From the NCBI GenBank assembly GCA_965369945.1, contig CBDUST010000043.1:1-21566 (forward strand): a DNA stretch of 21,566 nucleotides, given 5' to 3'. Position numbers and translations under genes: made by a program. The notes below the pieces were generated by a model. That model was not told the DNA's origin. It worked only from the letters and a program-made list of their open reading frames with translations, and did not search any database. Source of the DNA: JADFNO01 sp965369945 (lineage in GTDB: Bacteria > Planctomycetota > Phycisphaerae > Phycisphaerales > SM1A02). Each line of letters starts with the position of its first letter. Within the stretch, counting starts at the first letter, position 1. Of the stretch, positions 7,201 to 13,745 are shown piece after piece.

Positions 7201-8076
7201 AACCTCAAGACCGAAGTGGTGGACGTAAACCTTCTGGAGGTACCCGATCCGCGCGGCGTGAGCAACGAGCTTGCGAAGAAACTGGTGTCGGCGGTTCGGC
7301 GCATGAGCCGTCGCTCGGTTGGCCGGCTCGTTGAAGAACAGTTGATGAAACGCCATTCGCTGGAGCGGGCACGCCGCCTTGCTGCCGGGCAGTTGATCCT
7401 GTCGAATGAACTTGTGCAGGACGATCGTTGGGAACTGGATGAAGCCGTTTTTGAGTTGCTGGGAGTGCCCGTTGCAAAGGAACGTGGACAACTTGTCCAA
7501 CGGCTGCACAAGGAGACGGCCCGCCACTTCCGCGAAATCCGCGTTATCGAAATCGAGAAACAGGAGCAGCGAGCGAAGACGGGCAGCAGACGGTTCAGCG
7601 TGCAAGAGCTGGCCGCCGATACGTGGGACGCGGCTGAACTTGCAGACGTAACGCCGCTGATCGCATGGATCAGGAAGCAGCCAGAGTGTAGCGTGGCCGT
7701 CAACATCCCCGAAGAACGACCGGCGGAACTTTCCCCGACGCCCATGTTCGATCCTGACACGGTGTATTTCGGCAAGATGCATGAGGCACACATGGATTGC
7801 CAGTCGCGCGGTCAGGCGGAACTGGCGGTGCGCCTGGCTAATCTTGGGATTTCCGGCAGGATCAAGGTTCCAGCCGACCTCGATTCTTGCGTCAAGCTGC
7901 TGGATCGCGTGGACGATAGGCTGGACAGGCACAAGCGACGCTTTGAGGAACTGGCCAGCAGCCGCATCAGCGATCCGCATTTGCACACACAGATTGTCGA
8001 TCAGTTACTTCGATGGTTTGTTCTTGGTCGGGAAATTGCGCTGCCTGCCGTTGATGCCGACGTGACCGACATCTGA
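4300..8076 (+). CDS. Single-chain Type IIG-like restriction-modification enzyme (adenine-specific DNA methyltransferase)
   Basis: This 1258-residue protein puts restriction and modification modules in one chain. Near the N-terminus, D53...E68-V-K70 (KRKDLRFF, CGEVKLPG) fits a PD-(D/E)XK nuclease site. A helical linker follows. The gamma-class N6-adenine methylase core has motif X (YGQHFTGD, 360-367), the SAM-binding motif I (DPACGSGSF, 387-395) and the catalytic motif IV NPPY (489-492). From about 725, APDFYFEVMRRFG and RRGITSGCDAFF open a target-recognition region like that of Eco57I-type enzymes, and the last ~250 residues are helical. The expected reaction is methyl transfer from SAM to adenine in a specific site, with cleavage of unmodified DNA. 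An in-frame GTG at 4189 would overlap the upstream gene. I prefer ATG 4300, although no Shine-Dalgarno is visible. A BREX PglX-like orphan methylase is the main alternative, but the ExK motif and the absence of BREX partners argue against it. Confidence 0.85.
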   Translation: MPITEASIHEVDFCSQIASAANSLFAQDPHAHPFAEARIEGYGTGRSKRKRKDLRFFEPDGKLALCGEVKLPGTSEGQSPYNEKVVRDAHEKADNAGVRFFFTWNVNVFVLWDRSHWDRPLLDRRVRQWRLGLNLSSPVDVARPQNLDFIRNRFLPDILRDLAEIYSGRRVDWSMPPDDIFIRSLESHLDWPVQLTTTYLIKHANRSKSFDAKVQQWLKEQQWIFVRNVPEEWHKALENMAKTLAYVWANRLIFYKALRARFSDLPRLTLPRSVKTADDAAKRFDRLFKKAVDRSGDYEPLLFPATEDWASGLVFKASNALDAWGGMLRGIESVDFSNVPSDIVGRIFQKLIGPEERHRYGQHFTGDDVVDLVNSFCIHRADDKVLDPACGSGSFLVRAYYRKRHLDPARDHLQQLADLFGCDIALYPAHLATLNLAAREINKEANYPRIARRNFFDTERGKQFCQIPDASGQGNIDVQLPILDAIVGNPPYVRQEKIEKDDKKDYDEKATRAWSGLKLSGRSDLHCYFWPVASKLLKADGYFGFLTSSSWLDVEYGFALQGWILRRFKVLAVMESAAEPWFVDARVKTCITILQRCDDEAERMANLCRFVRFSKPLKETIAVASGDNESARQKAVENLRDRILSATANTQNDDLRIVVKQQQALWDDGVRAGSTLQDATTDDGNDEGNREALDSDTTIADDGDQGPLIHLSAGDYVAGKWGRYIRAPDFYFEVMRRFGNRFVPLGEIATIRRGITSGCDAFFMPKDVTDKLLQECGSAVEFRRRSGGAKESDVESGKLRIIQAGDGSVHPIEAEYIAPEVHSLMKVDRPIVRAKDIDRVVLLVGEPMRALRGTWVYRYLKYGEQVTFESTKSKAVPVPERSTCAARDPWYDLTRLVRPGFAFWPMAQQYRHIIAGNPERLICNHNLFDLSSAALSKREENALWAALNCTMMGLFKTFYGRYAGTEGNLKTEVVDVNLLEVPDPRGVSNELAKKLVSAVRRMSRRSVGRLVEEQLMKRHSLERARRLAAGQLILSNELVQDDRWELDEAVFELLGVPVAKERGQLVQRLHKETARHFREIRVIEIEKQEQRAKTGSRRFSVQELAADTWDAAELADVTPLIAWIRKQPECSVAVNIPEERPAELSPTPMFDPDTVYFGKMHEAHMDCQSRGQAELAVRLANLGISGRIKVPADLDSCVKLLDRVDDRLDRHKRRFEELASSRISDPHLHTQIVDQLLRWFVLGREIALPAVDADVTDI

Positions 8077-8091
8077 CCGTCAACCCCACGC

Positions 8092-8109
8092 AACCACCCC
8101 CCAGTGGTT
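8092..8109 (+). repeat. Short perfect inverted repeat after the R-M gene
   Basis: AACCAC (8092-8097) and GTGGTT (8104-8109) are perfect 6-nt complements over a 6-nt C-rich loop, 15 nt after the R-M stop codon. No T-tract follows. It could be a weak terminator hairpin or an operator in front of the excisionase-like genes. Confidence 0.28.
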
Positions 8110-8145
8110 CATAGTGTTCGCGTACCCGCAAAGGAGTGCGTGAAC

Positions 8146-8367
8146 ATGAAAGACCCGACAGAACCTATTCGGATCGACCCTGACGCGATCTATGACGATG
8201 GCGCGCTGGTGCTGACGCTTGGACTGACGCACGCGGCCATCGCAAGAGCGCGTCGAAGCAAACGACTGCGGTACGCGCGGAACGGCCGCCGGATTCTCTA
8301 TCGCGGCCAATGGATCCTTGACTGGTTGGAATCGGATGACCGGCGGGAAGGGGTCGGCGATGGTTGA
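8146..8367 (+). CDS. Excisionase-like small DNA-binding protein 1
   Basis: This 73-residue protein starts at ATG 8146, preceded by AAGGAG (8131-8136) with a 9-nt spacer; an in-frame GTG at 8140 is too close to that site. The sequence LVLTLGLTHAAIARARRSKR followed by LRYARNGRRILYRGQWILDW is the compact winged helix-turn-helix of excisionase-family proteins. The last strand and helix (ILYRGQWILDWLES) match the 'Y/F..D L..WL' ending of the family. Such proteins act as recombination directionality factors or as small regulators in mobile elements. It overlaps the next gene by 8 nt and heads a run of coupled frames leading to the replication protein. The fold is confident; whether it directs excision is inference. 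Confidence 0.68.
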   Translation: MKDPTEPIRIDPDAIYDDGALVLTLGLTHAAIARARRSKRLRYARNGRRILYRGQWILDWLESDDRREGVGDG

Positions 8368-8590
8368 GCAGAAACCCACGCCGAAAAAGCCATCAGAACC
8401 CGCGCCGCTCTGTCTGGCGCTTCGACCCAAGGAGGCTGCGAAGGCACTTGGCATCGGCGAACGGTTGTTGTGGTCCAAGACGAACGCCGGTGAGATACCG
8501 CATATCAAACTCGGGACCGCAACCCTGTACCCGATCGATGCGCTGCGCGAGTGGTTGCGCCAGGAATCTGCAAAGAGGGCGCGGCGATGA
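8360..8590 (+). CDS. Excisionase-like small DNA-binding protein 2
   Basis: This 76-residue protein starts at ATG 8360, inside the end of the previous gene. After a Pro/Lys-rich tail it shows LRPKEAAKALGIGERLLWSK, then TNAGEIPHIKLGTATLYPID and ALREWLRQ. This is a textbook excisionase/MerR-type DNA-binding domain: helix-turn-helix, wing, then a 'YP.DALREWL' ending. Its TGA overlaps the ATG of the DUF3987 gene (ATGA at 8587), so translation is probably coupled. Having two related proteins in tandem suggests that one serves as the directionality factor and the other as a regulator, or that they act together; the sequence cannot tell which. Confidence 0.8.
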   Translation: MVEQKPTPKKPSEPAPLCLALRPKEAAKALGIGERLLWSKTNAGEIPHIKLGTATLYPIDALREWLRQESAKRARR

Positions 8591-10677
8591 ACACAATCGA
8601 ATCGCTTGCACAATCCCTCGGCGTATCCGCGGCCAGCCTTCAGGCACTCGGAGCGACTCGAAACGACTCAGCTTGGACCTTCCCCGAGCGCGATGCGGAG
8701 GGACAAATCATTGGCACAGCACGTCGGCTCGATAATGGCCGAAAACTGATGGTAGCTGGCAGCAAGCGCGGCCTCACGATGGCTTGGCCACTTGACTCGT
8801 TCGCCGGGAGTTCGGTTGATGAGCCAATTCTGATCGTTGAGGGCGCAAGCGATACTGCTGCCGGTATGGACCTCGGGTTTGTTACGATCGGCAGGCCGAG
8901 CGCCACTGGCGGGCTCAAATACCTGCGCCAGTTCCTGCGCGACCGGCACATCGTCATCGTCGGTGAGAATGACAGTGCCGGCCAGCAAGGCGCGGAGAAG
9001 ATCGCTTCCGGTCTGGTCGAATCGGCTGCATCGGTTCGTATCCTCTATCCGCCGGCGTGTGCGAAGGACTTGCGAGACTGGTGCACCGCGCCAGCTGGGT
9101 GCGATCGTGAAGAACTGTTGTCGCTGATCCTCAAGTGCGAGCCGATCGAAATGGATCGGGCCGAGGCATTCAAGCCCGAGCGCCTCGCGCCACCGGTCGA
9201 GCCGTTCACGCCATTTCCAACCGATGTGTTTCCCGCGCCCCTGCGCCAGCTGGTGGAAGTCGGATCGAAGGTGATCCGCTGCGATCCGAGCTTTATCGCA
9301 CTTCCAGCCTTGGCCGTACTCGCGTCCTGCATCGGTAACACGACGCGCGTGCTGCTCAAACGGGGATGGGCTGAACCCTGCGTGATCTGGTGCGCCGTCG
9401 TGGCCAAGTCGGGCGAATTGAAGTCGCCACCGATGCGGCTCGTTCTGCACCCGATCTATGAGGCACAGCGGCGAGCGATGACGAGCCATGCGCAGGCGGA
9501 AGCCGAGTACGACATCGAAAAGGCTCGCTTCGACTCGGACATGCAGGTGTGGAAGAGGAAGAAGGTGAAGGATTGTGATCCTCCCATGCCTCCTGAACGG
9601 CCAGTGCTCAAGCGGAACGTGACGGCGGACGTCACCCCCGAGGCGCTCGCACCCATGCTCGAAGGCAATCCTCGCGGGGTGCTCGTCGCGCGGCCGGAGC
9701 TGAGCGCGATGATCGGCGGCTTCGGCAGATACTCCGGCGCGCGCATGGCCGATGCGGCGGCATGGTTGCCGCTGTGGGACGCTGACACTCTGATCGTCGA
9801 TCGTAAAACCGGCGACAAGCGGACGATTTTCGTGCGCTCGGCGTCGGTGAGTGTGTTCGGGACAATCCAGCCCGGTACGCTTGAACGCGCGTTCGATGGG
9901 GAGCTGCGCGAAGCCGGTACGCTCGCCCGATTCCTTTTCGCGGCGCCACCATCGAAACCGGCGCTCTGGTCCAACGCTGAGCTACCCGAAGATGTAGAGC
10001 GCGAGTATGCCGACGTCGTGAACGCGCTTCTGTCGATCCCGCTCACGCTCGACGATAATGGTGACCCTGCACCGCGGTTCATCCCTCTTTCTGATGAGGC
10101 GAAATCGGCTTTCGTAGCGTGGCACGACGAGCACGCCCGCGACACTGCCGATGCCGGCGGCGATCTCGGGGCGTCCTACTCGAAGATCAAGGGGTACTGC
10201 CCCCGGTTCGCTCTCATCCTGCACCTGGCGGCGATCGCAGCCGGTGACGCCAAGGCCGACCGATCACGGATCACTCTGTCGTCGTTGCGCGCCGCGATCC
10301 GGCTCGCTGAGTGGTTCAAAGTGCAGGCCCGCCGGGTCTGCGACCGCTTCGCCGAGAGAGAGGAGGACCGCGAACGCCGGGAACTCGCCGAGTGGATCGA
10401 GCGGCGCGGCAGCAGTGTGACCGTCCGCGAGCTGACGCACGGCCGGCGTCAATACCGCAACGCAACCGACGCCGCGCGGGCGGCGCTGGATGATCTGGTC
10501 GCCGCCGGATTCGGAAGGTGGGAGCACCCGGCTCCCGGCCCGACGGGCGGTCGCCCCTCCCCGCGTTTCCACCTTGTCGCCAGTGTCACCGACACCGAAA
10601 CCCCCAAGGATGATCCAACCAGCGGTGGTATTGGTACTGGTGACGACGGTGACGCCGAGGAATGGGGCGAGCTATGA
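8587..10677 (+). CDS. Toprim/DUF3987 primase-helicase-like replication protein
   Basis: This 696-residue protein starts at ATG 8587, overlapping the previous stop; the frame extends upstream but inside the preceding gene. Residues ~75-175 form a Toprim domain: ILIVEGASDTAAG (E85, D89) and IVIVGENDSAGQQG (E127, D129), matching the acidic metal-binding motifs of primases. From ~215 on it matches DUF3987: PLRQLVEVGS, a degenerate P-loop AKSGELKSP (273-281), and GVLVARPELSAMIGGFGRY as the Walker-B-like segment. It ends in an acidic linker. DUF3987 proteins with Toprim domains are common in integrative elements and phages and are taken to prime or unwind DNA for element replication. The P-loop reads G-E-L-K-S rather than the usual G-(S/T)-G-K-S, so ATP hydrolysis should not be assumed. 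The family assignment is good. Confidence 0.85.
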   Translation: MNTIESLAQSLGVSAASLQALGATRNDSAWTFPERDAEGQIIGTARRLDNGRKLMVAGSKRGLTMAWPLDSFAGSSVDEPILIVEGASDTAAGMDLGFVTIGRPSATGGLKYLRQFLRDRHIVIVGENDSAGQQGAEKIASGLVESAASVRILYPPACAKDLRDWCTAPAGCDREELLSLILKCEPIEMDRAEAFKPERLAPPVEPFTPFPTDVFPAPLRQLVEVGSKVIRCDPSFIALPALAVLASCIGNTTRVLLKRGWAEPCVIWCAVVAKSGELKSPPMRLVLHPIYEAQRRAMTSHAQAEAEYDIEKARFDSDMQVWKRKKVKDCDPPMPPERPVLKRNVTADVTPEALAPMLEGNPRGVLVARPELSAMIGGFGRYSGARMADAAAWLPLWDADTLIVDRKTGDKRTIFVRSASVSVFGTIQPGTLERAFDGELREAGTLARFLFAAPPSKPALWSNAELPEDVEREYADVVNALLSIPLTLDDNGDPAPRFIPLSDEAKSAFVAWHDEHARDTADAGGDLGASYSKIKGYCPRFALILHLAAIAAGDAKADRSRITLSSLRAAIRLAEWFKVQARRVCDRFAEREEDRERRELAEWIERRGSSVTVRELTHGRRQYRNATDAARAALDDLVAAGFGRWEHPAPGPTGGRPSPRFHLVASVTDTETPKDDPTSGGIGTGDDGDAEEWGEL

Positions 10678-11102
10678 CCACCACGCCTTGCCCGGTGTCA
10701 CTGCTGCTGGTCGAGCTGGCCCGACGTGGGATCGAGCTCCGGGCGGCCGGCGATCGCCTGCGGTATCGGCCACGAGCCGCGATGACGCCCGACCTGGCCG
10801 ACCGTCTGGCGGCCCATCGGGGCGATCTCCTGGCGATCCTCGCGGCGGCCGATGCGGCCAAGCCGGCGTTCGCCACGCTGGGCGGCGCGACGGTCGAGGC
10901 GGTGGCCCCGTTCAAGAGCGCGGCGCGTGACGGCGCTGCCCGGCTGATCCGTGACGCCCGGCGCGGCGGCGACGACGGGCGGGCGGTGGCCCTACAGGAT
11001 GCGTGGCGGGAACGGCTGGCGATCTGCATGGTGGACGGCAACCTGTCGATACGCGACGCCGAGGCGGTCGCCCTGGATGAGCTGCGGACAATAGTTGCCT
11101 AA
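10674..11102 (+). CDS. TubC N-terminal docking-domain-like protein
   Basis: This 142-residue protein has an ATG that overlaps the DUF3987 stop as ATGA, so it is the fourth frame in the coupled series. Residues ~8-55 (SLLLVELARRGIELRAAGDR, then LRYRPRAAMTPDLADRLAAH, RGDLLAIL) match the small TubC N-terminal docking domain fold. That domain is known from polyketide/peptide assembly lines and is often found next to mobile-element primases. The C-terminal half is Ala/Arg-rich and helical, without a named motif. I infer a partner of the replication protein rather than a biosynthetic role, because no synthase genes are nearby. Its 3' end contains the promoter and inverted repeat of the XRE gene. 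Confidence 0.62.
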   Translation: MTTTPCPVSLLLVELARRGIELRAAGDRLRYRPRAAMTPDLADRLAAHRGDLLAILAAADAAKPAFATLGGATVEAVAPFKSAARDGAARLIRDARRGGDDGRAVALQDAWRERLAICMVDGNLSIRDAEAVALDELRTIVA

Positions 11103-11123
11103 TAGACAAGTATTGGGTACGAT
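11089..11123 (+). promoter_or_regulatory. Promoter with overlapping operator palindrome for the XRE repressor
   Basis: TTGCCT (11095-11100) and TACGAT (11118-11123) are 17 nt apart, an ideal promoter spacing. CAATAGTTG (11089-11097) and CAAGTATTG (11107-11115) form an 8-of-9 inverted repeat covering the -35 element and half of the spacer, where a bound repressor would block RNA polymerase. Transcription would start near 11130, practically at the ATG at 11131, so the transcript would be leaderless. Confidence 0.45.
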
Positions 11124-11130
11124 GATGGGC

Positions 11131-11343
11131 ATGACGCGAATACTGGATGCGATCTGCGAGGCGATCGAGGCGAGCGACAAGACGCGCTATCGAATCGCCA
11201 AGGACACCGGCATCTCGCAGGCCCATCTATCGCGCCTGATGAGCGGTGAACGCGGATTGAGCATCGACACCCTAGTACAACTGGCGGACTACCTTGGACT
11301 TGAAATCACGATCCGACAAAGACGCCGGCAGAAAGGAAGGTAG
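11131..11343 (+). CDS. XRE-family (Cro/CI-type) helix-turn-helix repressor
   Basis: This 70-residue protein contains RYRIAKDTGISQAHLSRLMS and GERGLSIDTLVQLADYLGLE, a complete XRE helix-turn-helix with little else. Candidate starts are ATG 11122, 11125 and 11131. I prefer 11131 because the -10 hexamer of the predicted promoter (11118-11123) would overlap the earlier ones. No Shine-Dalgarno is present, which fits leaderless translation. It lies 4 nt before the Shine-Dalgarno-led integrase gene and probably shares its transcript, so it can control integrase expression. Autoregulation is inferred from the palindrome over its -35 element. A domain this short and complete is typical of mobile-element repressors or antitoxin-like regulators; no toxin partner is visible. 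Confidence 0.8.
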   Translation: MTRILDAICEAIEASDKTRYRIAKDTGISQAHLSRLMSGERGLSIDTLVQLADYLGLEITIRQRRRQKGR

Positions 11344-11347
11344 CCGA

Positions 11348-12955
11348 ATGGCTCGGAAACGTCGTAGTAACGGACAAGGTACCTTGTTCAAGCGGAATGC
11401 ACGGGGACCCTGGCTCGCGGCCTGGTTTGAACAGACCGGAAAACGCCGGGAACGATCGACACGGACCACTGACAAGGCAGCAGCTGAGCGCATCTTGGCG
11501 AAGTTTGTGGCCGACGCGGCTCTCCGTCGCGCTGGAGTCGTGAATCCTGTTGTCGAGCGTATGGTTGAGCAGAGCCGACTTCCGATCGAGGTTCATTTGG
11601 TGGACTTTGAGGCGAAGATGACTACTGAGGGTCGGACAGACAAACACATCGACGCCGTTCTCAAGATAATCCGCCGCTTCGCTAATCGCGAAGGGTACAC
11701 GGGCGTAATGGATTTCTCCGCTGATGCCCTCAACCGATATGCCGAGGAAAAGAAGCGAGCGGATGCGGCTGGCAACACCATTCGTTCACACGTTCGGAAG
11801 ATAAAGAGCTTCACGAAGTGGCTCACCGAAACTGGGAAGATTCCCACCGATCCGCTCATATCTGTCAAGCCTCCTGCCGCGAACACCAGGCGAAAGCTGG
11901 AACGCCGAATGCTCCTGCCAGACGAGTTTCAGTGGTTGAGGCGAACCACCGAAGCGGGACCGGACCACCGTGGCATACCCGGAAATGAGCGAGCACTCCT
12001 GTACGTAACGGCAATTCAGACAGGGCTGCGCTCGGGCGAACTTCGGACACTCACTCGGGGCAGCATGTTCTTGGACGACGCGCAGCCTCACATACGGTGT
12101 AAGGCTGGAAGCACGAAGAACCGCAAGCCTGCTTGCCAGTACATAAAATCATCCCTGGCAATCCAGCTAAAGGAACACCTCAGCGATCGGATGCCTACAG
12201 CTCCCGTGTTTCATATGCCTCCAACACGGCGAGTGGCCGATATGCTCCACCAGGACTTGGCTGCAGCCAGAGCGGCGTGGCTTGCTGTGGCGATTGCCGA
12301 TCCCGCCGAGTACATCAAACGCGAACAGAGTGACTTCCTCCTGATCGAGAACCATGACGGCGAACGACTCGACTTCCACTCGCTACGGCATACTTGCGGA
12401 GCGTGGGCTGCGATGGGCGGCGCACATCCAAAAGAGGTACAGACTCTCATGCGTCATTCGTCCATTGTGATGAGTATGGATGTGTACGGGCATCTGTTCC
12501 CGGGTCAAGAAAGCCAGACCATCCACAGCCTGCCCGACATGGACTTGGACGAAGCACCAACTCTGAGGGCCACTGGAACTTGTGATCCTGAGCCGACTGA
12601 ACACCAGCAATATCCCCAGCAGTGGCAGCGCGACTCAGCGCGACGCAGTACAAACGAATGCGTCGAGATCGCACACACAACCAACGTGAGTGCGGAAAAG
12701 CCAACTTCCCGGCCCGCCGTGAAGGGTGACGGTCGGACGGTGGGAGCGCCCCGTCTTATCCAGCCATCGTTGGGATCGCATGTCTCAGCAATCGTCCTGG
12801 GCATTGTTTCTAACAAAGGACGTCACCACCGATCGGACCGATTCGTCCGGATCAGTCAGGAGCACCGCGATCAACTCATCGGTGCGGAATGCAGGATGCT
12901 GGCGCATGATCTCAGCAACATAGAGGCGGGCCCACCATCGCGGGTGATCCACTAG
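11348..12955 (+). CDS. Tyrosine recombinase / integrase with unusually long C-terminal tail
   Basis: This 535-residue protein starts at ATG 11348, with AAAGGAAGG (11332-11340) 7 nt before it. Residues 1-60 are a basic Arm-type DNA-binding domain (MARKRRSNGQGTLFKRNARG), and ~80-190 a core-binding domain. The catalytic set of tyrosine recombinases is complete: R228 (GLRSGEL), H344-x-x-R347 (HSLRH), H370 (LMRHSS) and nucleophile Y380 (DVYGHL). The enzyme cuts and rejoins DNA at attachment sites. About 155 residues follow Y380, far more than the few dozen usual for the family. They are low in recognisable structure, and the last 171 nt run antisense through the 3' end of the neighbouring minus-strand gene. 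This suggests that the native end was replaced by host sequence at the junction, or that the frame simply continues past it. It closes the element and shares a transcript with the XRE gene. Confidence 0.9.
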   Translation: MARKRRSNGQGTLFKRNARGPWLAAWFEQTGKRRERSTRTTDKAAAERILAKFVADAALRRAGVVNPVVERMVEQSRLPIEVHLVDFEAKMTTEGRTDKHIDAVLKIIRRFANREGYTGVMDFSADALNRYAEEKKRADAAGNTIRSHVRKIKSFTKWLTETGKIPTDPLISVKPPAANTRRKLERRMLLPDEFQWLRRTTEAGPDHRGIPGNERALLYVTAIQTGLRSGELRTLTRGSMFLDDAQPHIRCKAGSTKNRKPACQYIKSSLAIQLKEHLSDRMPTAPVFHMPPTRRVADMLHQDLAAARAAWLAVAIADPAEYIKREQSDFLLIENHDGERLDFHSLRHTCGAWAAMGGAHPKEVQTLMRHSSIVMSMDVYGHLFPGQESQTIHSLPDMDLDEAPTLRATGTCDPEPTEHQQYPQQWQRDSARRSTNECVEIAHTTNVSAEKPTSRPAVKGDGRTVGAPRLIQPSLGSHVSAIVLGIVSNKGRHHRSDRFVRISQEHRDQLIGAECRMLAHDLSNIEAGPPSRVIH

Positions 12956-13699
12956 CTTCGACAACGCCTCGGCCGCCCCCGCCTCGACCTGATTACGCGG
13001 CACGAAGGAAAACTGCCACTTCCACAGGATGTCTGACACCTCGTGCTCTGCCCAGAAAAGTGGTCTGTATTCCTCTTGGCTCCTGGAATGGATCCCACCA
13101 AGTCGCAATAACCCCTTCCCGGGTGCCTCGCTATACATGAAGCGAACGAGTCCCCGTGGAACTTCCTGCTTTCTCTGCCTGAGATAATCATCGAATGCGC
13201 CGAACGTGATCCGGATCCCATTACATTCACATCGTATGAATGGGCCGAGAAAATCCTGAGCCACGTCGTACAACCGCTCATCATCAGTTTCCACAAGAGG
13301 CAGCAACACACCAATGAACTTTCTGTCATCCAGATTGAGAGTCAGACCTTTCAGCACACCCATACTCGATATCCACTCCTTCTCGCCGGTATCTTCCCGC
13401 GCTTGATACTGAAGGATATACGTGATGAGCATTTCCGTTTCAGGTACAAGCGCCTTCAACTCCGTCACTATCTCGTTGATCTGCCCTTGTATCGAAGGAT
13501 CGCGACTGGCCCGTTCACGCTGTTGCTCATGCAGTTGCACAACTTGATCGATGCCATCCCAAACGGCATCCCTGAGTTCGTCGTTTGGCTTTGAAAGCTG
13601 CTCCTCGTAGGCACCACCAGTCAGGCTGGCGACAGCCGTGATGACGGCAATCGCGCCCAGCACGATACGGCCCTTGCGTGGGTGGTCGTAGTTACTCAT
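12785..13699 (-). CDS. Membrane-anchored protein with HEAT-like C-terminus, function unknown
   Basis: This 304-residue protein starts at ATG 13699, with GGAG (complement of 13707-13710) 7 nt upstream; a TTG two codons earlier is less likely. Residues 12-28 (IVLGAIAVITAVASLTG) form one membrane span or uncleaved signal, followed by a charged, probably coiled region to about residue 80. The C-terminal ~50 residues (KLVDHPRWWARLYVAEIMRQ, then LLTDPDESVRSVVTSF) resemble a HEAT-type helical repeat pair. The middle is not recognised. The 3' end overlaps the integrase frame by 171 nt on the opposite strand. The gene follows the broken secreted-protein gene after 46 nt in the same direction and may share its transcript. 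I cannot assign a function. Confidence 0.65.
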   Translation of the reverse strand: MSNYDHPRKGRIVLGAIAVITAVASLTGGAYEEQLSKPNDELRDAVWDGIDQVVQLHEQQRERASRDPSIQGQINEIVTELKALVPETEMLITYILQYQAREDTGEKEWISSMGVLKGLTLNLDDRKFIGVLLPLVETDDERLYDVAQDFLGPFIRCECNGIRITFGAFDDYLRQRKQEVPRGLVRFMYSEAPGKGLLRLGGIHSRSQEEYRPLFWAEHEVSDILWKWQFSFVPRNQVEAGAAEALSKLVDHPRWWARLYVAEIMRQHPAFRTDELIAVLLTDPDESVRSVVTSFVRNNAQDDC

Positions 13700-13745
13700 G
13701 AACAAGCTCCATTTATATCTGTTGCTCTGTCAAGCGGAAGCGATC

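Larger units (their letters stand above)
3481..12955 (+). mobile_element. Integrative element carrying an R-M enzyme (boundaries approximate)
   Basis: All genes from the helix-turn-helix/R-M pair to the integrase point the same way and include the hallmark set: two excisionase-like proteins, a Toprim/DUF3987 replication protein, an XRE repressor and a tyrosine integrase. Overlapping starts (8360/8367, 8587/8590, 10674/10677) mark a compact module. No transfer or capsid genes are present, so it is an integrative, possibly mobilisable, element. I found no convincing direct repeat to define attachment sites. The right end is probably near 12750-12785, where the integrase frame enters the neighbouring gene. 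The left end may lie at about 3.5 kb, or near 1.0 kb if the nuclease-like and DUF4357 genes belong to it. Confidence 0.6.

Noticed and set aside
7087..7986. 299-residue minus-strand open frame
   Set aside because: It is antisense to the R-M gene, has no Shine-Dalgarno and no recognisable domain; the plus-strand frame carries conserved motifs.
4300..8076. BREX or DISARM system
   Set aside because: Only a large adenine methylase is present; no PglZ, BrxC/BrxL, DrmA/DrmB or helicase partner lies in the window.
8668..9489. 273-residue minus-strand open frame
   Set aside because: Shadow of the DUF3987 gene in GC-rich DNA; no motif or start signal.
12700..12800. tRNA or direct-repeat attachment site at the integrase end
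   Set aside because: No T-arm GTTCGA-type sequence or cloverleaf could be read on either strand, and no convincing repeat was seen near 750-1000 or 3470-3600.
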